64,000 nucleotides of DNA from positions 26,491 to 90,490 of the forward strand of contig NZ_JAHQCW010000025.1 of NCBI RefSeq assembly GCF_019042275.1, read 5' to 3'. Position numbers and translations under genes: made by a program. The notes beneath the pieces were generated by a model. That model did no database searches and was not told the DNA's origin. It saw only the letters and a list, made by a program, of their open reading frames with translations. The DNA is from Diplocloster agilis. GTDB lineage: Bacteria; Bacillota; Clostridia; Lachnospirales; Lachnospiraceae. Positions 43,406-50,812 of this stretch are shown here, one piece after another (the first letter of the stretch is position 1; every line of letters begins with the position of its first letter).

Positions 43406-43826
43406 AGGTTTTCCCAAAAGTATGGAGGGAGCCGGCTGTTCTGGGGGCGGGCTGCAGGCGGAGAAGGACTCTGCCGGCGGTCCCCCCGGATAGGTGCGGG
43501 AGAGTATCCGCCGGTTCCGGCACTTAGGGCTTGTTCCCGATAGAAATCTAAATGAAATCTGCCCCGGCTGTTATGGGTGCGTGGCTTATTCGCTCCGAAT
43601 GCTTGATGCATTCGCAGCTCAGAAGCCACCGGAATTCTGTTTGGAAAACAGAATTCCGCCCATAACAGCCGGGGCAGATTTCATTTAGATTTCTGTCGGG
43701 CGCCCTATGTGCCGGAACCGGCGGATGCTCTCCCGCACCTATCCGGGGGGACCGCCGGCTGAGTCCTTCTCCGCCTGCAGCCCGCCCCCAGAACAGCCGG
43801 CTCCCTCCATACTTTTGGGAAAACCT
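43406..43826. repeat. LIR-5: complete 421-bp palindromic element, family B
   Basis: The outer arms 43406-43523 and 43709-43826 are 118 bp with one mismatch and one G-T pair, the same length as in LIR-4 but unrelated in sequence. An asymmetric loop is followed by a perfect 35-bp inner stem (43543-43577 with 43659-43693) and an 81-nt core. In the core, GTGGCTT/AAGCCAC encloses CGAATGC-TTGAT-GCATTCG, and a second hairpin has a 13-bp stem with loop GGA. Unpaired ATTC.C, TGAT and CTCAG segments match LIR-4 (ATTCAC, TGAT, TTCAG) while helices differ. A T-run follows, so it can also end transcription. Confidence 0.92.
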
Positions 43827-43991
43827 TTTTATGGCTAGGCGTATGCTTCGGTGTTTTTGGTGGGGGATGGGGGCGGCGGTATTGTTGTGGGGGGATGTTT
43901 CGGGTATAATATAGAAAAGAGGGCTTCTTGGGGAAGCTGTGATTGTTACGATAAGTGGTTTTCGCTTTTGATTGGAATAGGGAGGCAGGGT

Positions 43992-45137
43992 ATGCTGGAT
44001 AAGGTTCTGGCCGGGAAGTTTATGGAACGGGTCCGGAATTATACGGATTATAATGTGAATATTATGGATGAAAAGGGGATTATCATCGCCAGTAAGGATG
44101 AGGAGAGAGTGGGGAGCTTTCATGAGGTCGCTTATCGGATTCTTCAGGGGGAGGGGGATGAGATCAGCGTCAGTGAAAAGGACGAGTTTCTGGGGGTGAA
44201 GGAAGGGGTTAATATTGCTATCGTCGAGAACCGGAAGCGGATCGGGGTGATCGGGATTACGGGGAAGGCCCGGGAGATTAAGCCTATCGCGCTGGTGATG
44301 AAGATGGCGGTGGAGACCATGCTGGAATATGAGCATTATAAGGAGGATATGGCCAGGCGCAGGAATGAGAAAGAGAAGTTTATGGGTTTCCTGCTGTACG
44401 GCGGGTACCGGGACAGGGATGAGCTGTATCAGCTGGCGAAGAGACTGAATTATGAGAAGAATGTGATGAGGATACCGATTCTTGCAGATGTTCAGACGGC
44501 GGAGAAGACGGAGCTTTACAAGATAGAGGAGCAGCTGCTGGCGGGGATCAAACGAAGCCCGCTTCATGGAAGCCGGGATATTTCTTTTATTCCGGGTGAA
44601 GGGATGGTTTTGATATTTAAGGCTGTTGGGTGCGGGGTGAAGGAGATGCCCGGTAGATACCGGGATGAGATCAGGGCCTATGTGGAGTCTTTTGCGGACG
44701 ATGTGAGAAAGAAGGGGATTTGCTGCCGGTATTTCGTTGGATCGGTGCAAAACTGCCTGGACAGTTATCAGGTTGGGTACCGGCATTGTCAGTGGTTAAA
44801 GGATCGGGCGGCTGATAACAGTGAGATTTTGTTTTTTTATGATTTTGTGGATGAGTATGTCAGCAGCCTGATTCCGGCGACGGAACTGCATGGTATGTTT
44901 CAGGCTTTTTGCTCGGCTTTGGATGACGAGACTAAGGAGACACTGGTCGAACTTACCGGGGCGCTGGACCGGAATGACTATAATCTGGTGAAGAGCAGCC
45001 AGGATTTGTTTATACATAAGAATACATTGGTGTTCCGGCTGAATAAAATCAGGGAGCAGCTGAATGTGAATCCGGTGCAGAAAACCAGGGAGAGGGAATT
45101 CCTGAAGTATCTGTGCCGATATCTTAAGAGCCGGTAG
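43992..45137 (+). CDS. CdaR-like sugar diacid utilisation regulator (PucR/HTH_30 family)
   Basis: The protein has 381 residues from the ATG at 43992, with GGAGG six bases upstream. The frame extends to 43851 but has no good site there. The N-terminal sugar-diacid recognition domain (about 1-130, NYTDYNVNIMDEKGIIIASKD) is followed by a middle domain and a C-terminal PucR-type helix-turn-helix (SSQDLFIHKNTLVFRLNKI near residue 335). In enterobacteria CdaR activates glucarate/galactarate and glycerate genes. The next gene is glycerate kinase, which fits activation by glycerate or a related acid. LIR-5 ends 166 bp upstream. Confidence 0.9.
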   Translation: MLDKVLAGKFMERVRNYTDYNVNIMDEKGIIIASKDEERVGSFHEVAYRILQGEGDEISVSEKDEFLGVKEGVNIAIVENRKRIGVIGITGKAREIKPIALVMKMAVETMLEYEHYKEDMARRRNEKEKFMGFLLYGGYRDRDELYQLAKRLNYEKNVMRIPILADVQTAEKTELYKIEEQLLAGIKRSPLHGSRDISFIPGEGMVLIFKAVGCGVKEMPGRYRDEIRAYVESFADDVRKKGICCRYFVGSVQNCLDSYQVGYRHCQWLKDRAADNSEILFFYDFVDEYVSSLIPATELHGMFQAFCSALDDETKETLVELTGALDRNDYNLVKSSQDLFIHKNTLVFRLNKIREQLNVNPVQKTREREFLKYLCRYLKSR

Positions 45138-45227
45138 GGTGGATAGGCGGATGACACAGATGAATGGGGCATAGGTAGAACAGATAAGACGCTGTAATCA
45201 GATGCCGTAAATATATGCCGTAATCAG

Positions 45228-45271
45228 ATGCCGTAATTTGTGCCCGCGGTACAAATTTATGGCATTTTTTT
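45228..45271 (+). terminator. Intrinsic terminator after the CdaR-like gene
   Basis: ATGCCGTAATTTGT pairs with ACAAATTTATGGCAT with one bulge, followed by seven T residues. Just upstream, TAATCAGATGCCGTAA occurs twice (45195-45210 and 45221-45236), so the left arm has been partly duplicated. Confidence 0.8.
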
Positions 45272-45363
45272 GTATAGATGCCGGTTGGAATTCAGGAGCG
45301 GATCTTATAAAATAGTGTTAAAAGGAAGGCGTGTAAACAGACAGCGCCTCTGGAGGACTAGGT

Positions 45364-46503
45364 ATGAAATTTGTTTTTGCACCGGACTCGTTTAAAGGGA
45401 CTCTGACCTCCCAGGAGGTTACGGAGATTCTGGAAAAAGAGGCCCGGAAAGTTTTTCATGATGTGACCACTGTTTCTGTGCAGATCGCGGATGGCGGGGA
45501 AGGGACGCTGGAGACCCTGGTAGGCCAGACAAAGGGGGAATATATCCGGCAGTCCGTGTTAGATCCGTTAGGGCGGGAGATTGAGAGCGGGTTCGGAAAG
45601 CTGTATGAGAACACTGCGATAATTGAGATGGCGAAGGCATCGGGACTGCCTTTGTTAAAAAAAGAGGAGCGCAATCCGCTTCGGGCGTCCACGTATGGAA
45701 CCGGACAGCTGATCCGGGCGGCGCTGGATCAGAACTTTAAGCATATTTATATTGCGTTGGGCGGAAGCGCCACCAATGACGGCGGGATGGGCGCTTTGAC
45801 TGCTCTGGGGGTCCGCTTTCTGGACGAGGCCGGAGCGGAACTGGAACCGGCGGGGGAAAATCTGATCCGCATCCGGGATCTGGATACGAAGGGGCTGCAT
45901 CCGGGGGGTGCCGGCTGTAAATTTACCCTGATCTGCGATGTCAAGAATCCATTGGTGGGAGCCAATGGGGCAACCTATGTATTCGGCAGGCAAAAGGGCG
46001 CTTCCGATGCGATGCTGGATGAGCTGGAGAGAGGGATGCTGCAGTATGCTTTTGTTGTGGAGGAGAAATATAAAGTTAAGATCCGGGAGATTCCGGGCGG
46101 CGGAGCGGCCGGCGGGATAGGCGCGGCTTTGCACTTTTTCTTAAATGCGGAGATAAAACCGGGTATTGAGACCATCCTGGATATGCTGCATTTTGATGAA
46201 CTTTTGGAAGGAGCGGATCTGGTAGTTACCGGCGAGGGAAGGCTGGATTGGCAGTCTGCCTTTGGCAAAGTCCCAAGCGGCGTAGGATTGCGCTGCAAAC
46301 AAAAGAACATACCGGCGGTGGCTCTGGTGGGAGCGGTCGGCAGGAATGCTTCGGATATTTATGAATACGGCATAGATTCTGTATTTACGTCTGTTTCCTC
46401 TATCGCTAGTGAAGAAGAGGTAATGGCCCATGCCCGGGAAATGGTGGAGGACGCCGCCAACCGAATGTTCCGCTGCATACAAGTGGGAAGGAAGCTTCGA
46501 TGA
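45364..46503 (+). CDS. Glycerate 2-kinase (GarK/GlxK family)
   Basis: The protein has 379 residues. It starts FVFAPDSFKGTLTSQEVTEI and contains QIADGGEGTLETL, ALGGSATNDGGMGALTALG and VVTGEGRLDWQSAFGKVPSGV, all hallmarks of type I glycerate kinases. It phosphorylates D-glycerate, usually to 2-phosphoglycerate, feeding lower glycolysis. It lies after a CdaR-type activator and before tartronate-semialdehyde/hydroxypyruvate-type reductases, which would supply glycerate. GGAGGA precedes the ATG. Confidence 0.94.
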   Translation: MKFVFAPDSFKGTLTSQEVTEILEKEARKVFHDVTTVSVQIADGGEGTLETLVGQTKGEYIRQSVLDPLGREIESGFGKLYENTAIIEMAKASGLPLLKKEERNPLRASTYGTGQLIRAALDQNFKHIYIALGGSATNDGGMGALTALGVRFLDEAGAELEPAGENLIRIRDLDTKGLHPGGAGCKFTLICDVKNPLVGANGATYVFGRQKGASDAMLDELERGMLQYAFVVEEKYKVKIREIPGGGAAGGIGAALHFFLNAEIKPGIETILDMLHFDELLEGADLVVTGEGRLDWQSAFGKVPSGVGLRCKQKNIPAVALVGAVGRNASDIYEYGIDSVFTSVSSIASEEEVMAHAREMVEDAANRMFRCIQVGRKLR

Positions 46504-46509
46504 GAGAAG

Positions 46510-46540
46510 ACGATATTCGGCACATTTTGCCGGATATCGT
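46510..46540 (+). terminator. Hairpin after glycerate kinase
   Basis: ACGATATTCGGC (46510-46521) pairs with GCCGGATATCGT (46529-46540) with one G-U pair and a 7-nt loop. Only TT follows, so it may be a weak or factor-dependent terminator. Confidence 0.5.
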
Positions 46541-46570
46541 TTAGAAAGGCATACTTTGTGAATAAATAGA

Positions 46571-46599
46571 TTGACATTGTGCAATCTATATGATATTTT
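46571..46599 (+). promoter_or_regulatory. Promoter of the hydroxyacid catabolic cluster
   Basis: TTGACA (46571-46576), a 17-bp spacer and TATTTT (46594-46599), about 100 bp before the first gene of the cluster. Confidence 0.6.
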
Positions 46600-46613
46600 A
46601 ACGGTGAAAAAAG

Positions 46614-46628
46614 AATGCATGATGCATT
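46614..46628. promoter_or_regulatory. Candidate operator palindrome
   Basis: AATGCATGATGCATT is a perfect 15-bp palindrome around a central G, directly downstream of the promoter at 46571-46599. Possible partners are the GntR/FCD regulator at 56899 or the CdaR-like protein at 43992. Confidence 0.5.
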
Positions 46629-46699
46629 ATATGTCATAATATACAAAATTAAACAAAAAGAATGTTAAAAATATAGCAATTAAGCAAAAGGAGGATTAT

Positions 46700-47590
46700 A
46701 TGAAGTTGAAAATTGGGTTTATCGGACTGGGGCATATGGGATTGCCTATGGCACTGAATCTATGTAAAGCCGGATATCCGGTATATGTGCATTCCGCGAG
46801 CCGGCAGAGCAGCAGTTGTATTCTGGAGGCCGGAGGAAACGAGATTGCCTCTTTTGCAGAGATGGCCCGCACCTTGGATGTGGTCATCACCATCGTACCC
46901 GCCGATCGGGAAATTATGGACCTTTATCTGGGAGAAGACGGCATTCTGGAGCATGCTCATGAAGGCTTGATCTGTATCGATATGACTTCGGCTATGGGAG
47001 AAACGAAACGGAAGGTGTTACAGCACATCAGCCGGAGCGGAAGACAGATCGGGTTTGCGGACGCGCCGGTGAGCGGGGGAGTAACGGGAGCGCAAAACGG
47101 TACGCTGACTATTATGGCGGGATGCCAAAGTGAACTGCTGGAGGCCATAAGGCCGGTTCTCGCGGCGATGGGAAAGAAGATCGTCTATTGTGGCGACGTG
47201 GGCAGCGGATCGGACATCAAGATGATCAATCAGATGCTGAATGCCGCCAATACCGCCATTGCCGCGGAGACGGTCTGCCTGGCGAAAAGGCTGGGTCTGG
47301 ATCTTCAGACCCTCTGCGATGTGGTCAATGATAGCAGCGGCGGAAGTTATATTTTTAAAAATAATGTGCCAAAGTATTTCCTGACCGGAGATCATACGCC
47401 GGGATTCCGGCTGGATCTTATGAAAAAGGATATCGGCCTGTACCGGGAGACGGCAGAGCGGGAGCAGGCGTTTTCCCCGCTGTCCGCCATGGTATATGAG
47501 CTCTATAAAGCGGTTTCGAATCAGGGGGGAGGGGAAAGAAACTATACGTATATTGTGAAATGGATGGAAGAAAACCAGAGAAGCGAATAG
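46700..47590 (+). CDS. 3-hydroxyacid dehydrogenase (tartronate semialdehyde reductase/HIBADH family)
   Basis: The protein has 296 residues. The NAD(P) motif is IGFIGLGHMGLPMALNL, the substrate-binding motif is FADAPVSGGVTGAQNGTL and the catalytic Lys region is GSGSDIKMINQMLNAAN. This matches beta-hydroxyacid dehydrogenases such as GarR, HIBADH and related enzymes. It would interconvert a 3-hydroxyacid and its semialdehyde; tartronate semialdehyde to glycerate is plausible given the glycerate kinase upstream. It is the first gene of a long same-strand run of dehydrogenases and a transporter. Confidence 0.9.
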   Translation: MKLKIGFIGLGHMGLPMALNLCKAGYPVYVHSASRQSSSCILEAGGNEIASFAEMARTLDVVITIVPADREIMDLYLGEDGILEHAHEGLICIDMTSAMGETKRKVLQHISRSGRQIGFADAPVSGGVTGAQNGTLTIMAGCQSELLEAIRPVLAAMGKKIVYCGDVGSGSDIKMINQMLNAANTAIAAETVCLAKRLGLDLQTLCDVVNDSSGGSYIFKNNVPKYFLTGDHTPGFRLDLMKKDIGLYRETAEREQAFSPLSAMVYELYKAVSNQGGGERNYTYIVKWMEENQRSE

Positions 47591-47619
47591 CGAAGGAAAA
47601 TAAAGGGGGCTCTATCAAT

Positions 47620-48585
47620 ATGAAAATCGTAGTATTGGACGGATATACCGAAAATCCCGGGGATCTGACCTGGGAGGGACTGGAAAGACTTGGAGAGCTG
47701 ACGGTTTATGAGCGTACACCTCATGACGACTCGGTCATTCAAAGCAGGATCGGGGACGCCGGGCTTATCTTTACCAACAAGACGCCTCTGAGCGCGGCCA
47801 CCATACGGAGTGCGAAAAACCTACGTTACATAGGGGTTTTGGCCACCGGCTATAATGTGGTGGATATCCGGGCGGCAAAAGAACAACAGATCGTGGTCAG
47901 CAACATCCCAAGCTATGGCACGGCTGCTGTTGCCCAGTTTGCGATAGGACTGCTTTTGGAGATCTGCCATCATATCGGCTATCACAGCGATGTGGTTCAT
48001 CAGGGAAAATGGGAAGCGTGCCCGGACTGGTGTTTCTGGGATTATCCGCTGATCGAGCTGGACGGGAAAACCATGGGGATCATCGGTTTTGGGCGGATCG
48101 GGCAGCAGACAGCCAGGCTGGCGGCAGCCCTAGGTATGAAGATTCTGGCGTACGATTCTTATCAGGATTCCGCCCTATCCGGGAAAGGCGTCCGCTATGT
48201 GACCCTGGAAGAACTGCTTGGAAAGTCGGACGTCATATCGCTGCACTGCCCGTTATTCCCGGACACGGAGGGGATCATCAATCGGGACACCATCGCAAAG
48301 ATGAAGGACGGGGTCATCATCCTGAATAATTCCCGGGGCCAGCTGGTGGTGGAGGAAGATCTGGCAGAGGCGTTAATCAGCGGAAAAGTCGGGGCTGCCG
48401 GCCTGGATGTGGTTTCCACGGAACCCATCCGCAGGGAGAATCCGCTTCTGAAAGCACCAAACTGTATTATCACGCCGCACATTTCCTGGGCTTCCCGGGA
48501 ATCCAGACAGCGTCTTATGGATCTGGCGGTAGAAAATGCGGCAGCTTTTCTGGACGGACGTCCGCAGAATGTAGTGAACTTATAA
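47620..48585 (+). CDS. D-2-hydroxyacid dehydrogenase (hydroxypyruvate/glycerate type)
   Basis: The protein has 321 residues from the ATG at 47620, with AAGGGGG upstream; the frame from 47560 overlaps the previous gene. The central Rossmann motif is GIIGFGRIGQQTARLA near residue 150. The catalytic Arg, Glu and His lie in LNNSRGQLVVEEDL, LDVVSTEP and ITPHISWAS. The SNIPSYGTAAVAQ segment is typical of glycerate dehydrogenase-like members. It would reduce hydroxypyruvate or another 2-keto acid with NAD(P)H. It is spaced 29 bp from the upstream gene. Confidence 0.9.
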   Translation: MKIVVLDGYTENPGDLTWEGLERLGELTVYERTPHDDSVIQSRIGDAGLIFTNKTPLSAATIRSAKNLRYIGVLATGYNVVDIRAAKEQQIVVSNIPSYGTAAVAQFAIGLLLEICHHIGYHSDVVHQGKWEACPDWCFWDYPLIELDGKTMGIIGFGRIGQQTARLAAALGMKILAYDSYQDSALSGKGVRYVTLEELLGKSDVISLHCPLFPDTEGIINRDTIAKMKDGVIILNNSRGQLVVEEDLAEALISGKVGAAGLDVVSTEPIRRENPLLKAPNCIITPHISWASRESRQRLMDLAVENAAAFLDGRPQNVVNL

Positions 48586-48622
48586 ATGGACATAAAAAGA
48601 AGGAAAAGAGGGAGAAGGAAGA

Positions 48623-49669
48623 ATGGATGTACAAATGGTACCATGGCAGGATCTGAGGGAATATTGTAAGAATCTGCTGATGTCACAGGGGCTTATGGAA
48701 GAGCAGGCCTTCGTGGCAGCGGATAATCTGGTAGACGCAGATCTGTGCGGAGTGGAATCTCACGGAGTGAGCCGGATGACCATCTATATGAAACGGCTGG
48801 AAACCAAAGTGGTTTCCTCCAAGTTCGAGGTAAAGACGGAACAGGAATACCCGGGAAGCCTCGAGATCGACGCCTGTAATTCCATGGGAATCTGTGTAGG
48901 GGCATACGCGATGAAACGCTGCATAGAAAAGGCAAAGGAAGCGGGTTCCTGTTTTGCGGCGGTAAAGCACTCTAATCATTACGGAATGGCGTCCTATTAT
49001 GTCAGAATGGCTGCCGAACAGGGGATGATCGGGATCACCGGCACCAACGCTCCGCCGAACATCGCGCCGTGGGGCAGCAGACAGTCTTATGTGGGGACGA
49101 ATCCCATCGCCATGTCCGCGCCGACCAACGGGATGCCCATGATCCTGGATATGGCCCCCAGCACCGTGGCTATGGGGAAAGTGATCCTGGCCGCCAAACT
49201 GGGGAACAGTATTCCGGAGGGCTGGGCGCTTACGAAGGAAGGAGAGCCGACCACGGACCCGAAGCTTGGAATGAAAGGGACGGTAGTGCCGATCGGCGGG
49301 CCCAAGGGTTACGGTTTGTCCCTGTTTATGGATGTGTTCAGCGGGATTCTGAGCGGCGCCCAGTTTGGGCCGCATTTGAATAATATGTGGAATGATTTTG
49401 AGCATCCCCAGGATGTGGGACATTTCTTCATTGCGGTCGACATCTCCAAGTTTACGGACCCCGGTTTATTCCGGGATAGGGTCGACATGATGATCGCAGA
49501 GATCAAGAGTCTGCCGAAGAAAGACGGAGTCAATGAAATTATGGTGCCGGGCGAGTTAGAGTACCGCAGAAAAGAAGAGCGGAAGAAAAATGGAATCCCC
49601 TTGTCTACAGTCGTTTATGAAGAATTGCGGGCTCTGGCAAAGAGATATCAGGTTGCTTTTACTATTTAA
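48623..49669 (+). CDS. Ldh_2 family malate/lactate/ureidoglycolate-type dehydrogenase
   Basis: The protein has 348 residues. The motifs ADLCGVESHGVSRMTIYMKR, VKHSNHYGMASYYVRMA with the catalytic His, GTNAPPNIAPWG and GGPKGYGLSLFMDVFSGIL define the LDH2/MDH2 family. This is a fold unrelated to classical lactate dehydrogenase. Members oxidise L-lactate, sulfolactate, ureidoglycolate or 2,3-diketogulonate-type acids. Its place between two other dehydrogenases and an aldolase supports a role on a sugar acid, but the substrate cannot be named. Confidence 0.9.
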   Translation: MDVQMVPWQDLREYCKNLLMSQGLMEEQAFVAADNLVDADLCGVESHGVSRMTIYMKRLETKVVSSKFEVKTEQEYPGSLEIDACNSMGICVGAYAMKRCIEKAKEAGSCFAAVKHSNHYGMASYYVRMAAEQGMIGITGTNAPPNIAPWGSRQSYVGTNPIAMSAPTNGMPMILDMAPSTVAMGKVILAAKLGNSIPEGWALTKEGEPTTDPKLGMKGTVVPIGGPKGYGLSLFMDVFSGILSGAQFGPHLNNMWNDFEHPQDVGHFFIAVDISKFTDPGLFRDRVDMMIAEIKSLPKKDGVNEIMVPGELEYRRKEERKKNGIPLSTVVYEELRALAKRYQVAFTI

Positions 49670-49741
49670 TAACAGGATAACCAAACACCCACACCTGAAT
49701 GAAAGCCGCAGCGAGCCGGCATTGGAGGATAAGAGGAAAAC

Positions 49742-50743
49742 ATGAAAGAATTAAAAATAATGGATTGTACCCTGCGGGACGGGGCGAACGTAGTCGGAAA
49801 GGGCTTTGACGCGGATCTGACCAGAATGATGCTGGAAGGTCTGATTGAAAGCAATATTAAAACAATAGAATATGGAAACTGTCTGGGCCTGGGCGCCTAC
49901 GAGGCGGATCACTCGATCGCGCCGCTGACCGATCTGGAATATCTGGAGCTGGCGCAGCCCTATCTGAACCAGGCGGAAATCGGCATGTTCATGGGGGCGA
50001 AAAACACCACTGCCGGGAATATCGAGCTGGCCGCCCGTTACGGACTGAATTTTCTAAGAATCGGAGCGAACGCGGGAGATGGGGAGTGTGCCAAAGAGGG
50101 AATCCGGCTGGTGAAGAAAAACGGCATGGTCTGCCGCTACTCCCTGATGAAAGCATACATATTACCGCCGGATGAGCTGGCCCGGGAAGCGAAGATGCTG
50201 GAGGCATGCGGTCTGGACGAGATCACCATTATGGATTCCGCAGGGACGATGACGCCGGACGAGGTCAGCGAATATGTGGATCAGATGTCGGCAGCCGTCC
50301 AGATCCCCATCGCCTTTCATGGGCACAATAACCTGGGGCTGTCTGTGGCCAACGCTCTGGCAGCACAAAAGGCGGGAGCCACAGTCTTTGACACAGGATT
50401 GCTGGGAATGGCGCGCAGCGCGGGAAATTGCGCAACTGAATTGGCGGTGGCGGCTTTTCAACGGAAAAACATGATGCATGATGTAAGATTATACCAATTA
50501 TTAACATTTATCGAAGACAAACTGGCGCCGGCTATGGAGAAATACAACTATCGCGCTTCCGTCTCACCATTGGATTTGATCTATGGAATGGCGGGATGCC
50601 ATTCCAGCTTTGCCGGAAGATTTGAGCAGATAGCAAAAGAAAAGGGGGTGCCTCTTTATCCGCTGATCGTTAAGGTGTCCGCAATCGACAGAAAAAACCC
50701 TTCCGAAGAACTAATCAGGAAAATTGCCGACGGACTAAAATAA
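49742..50743 (+). CDS. DRE-TIM aldolase (4-hydroxy-2-oxovalerate aldolase-like)
   Basis: The protein has 333 residues. The start IMDCTLRDGANVVGKGF carries the Arg-Asp of the HMGL/DRE-TIM metallolyase family. The metal His pair is in FHGHNNLGLSVANALAA and the C-terminal part resembles DmpG-type aldolases (GMARSAGNCATELAVA). It would cleave a 4-hydroxy-2-keto acid to pyruvate and an aldehyde using a divalent metal. The acylating aldehyde dehydrogenase partner seen with DmpG is missing, which fits a sugar-acid substrate better than an aromatic pathway. GGAGG precedes the ATG. Confidence 0.88.
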   Translation: MKELKIMDCTLRDGANVVGKGFDADLTRMMLEGLIESNIKTIEYGNCLGLGAYEADHSIAPLTDLEYLELAQPYLNQAEIGMFMGAKNTTAGNIELAARYGLNFLRIGANAGDGECAKEGIRLVKKNGMVCRYSLMKAYILPPDELAREAKMLEACGLDEITIMDSAGTMTPDEVSEYVDQMSAAVQIPIAFHGHNNLGLSVANALAAQKAGATVFDTGLLGMARSAGNCATELAVAAFQRKNMMHDVRLYQLLTFIEDKLAPAMEKYNYRASVSPLDLIYGMAGCHSSFAGRFEQIAKEKGVPLYPLIVKVSAIDRKNPSEELIRKIADGLK

Positions 50744-50812
50744 CTTTTCAATATTTATAGCGTGAAAGAAATTAGAATTGGGTGCAGGGTAAACAAAAAA
50801 AGGAGGATTCAT

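Noticed and set aside
37543..43826. Integron attC sites
   Set aside because: The elements are long folded palindromes, but no integrase, no R-box sequences and no cassette array are visible.
28614..43826. Insertion sequences or MITEs with a transposase in the window
   Set aside because: No transposase gene and no obvious target-site duplication flanks any LIR element. A non-autonomous mobile origin remains possible but is unsupported.
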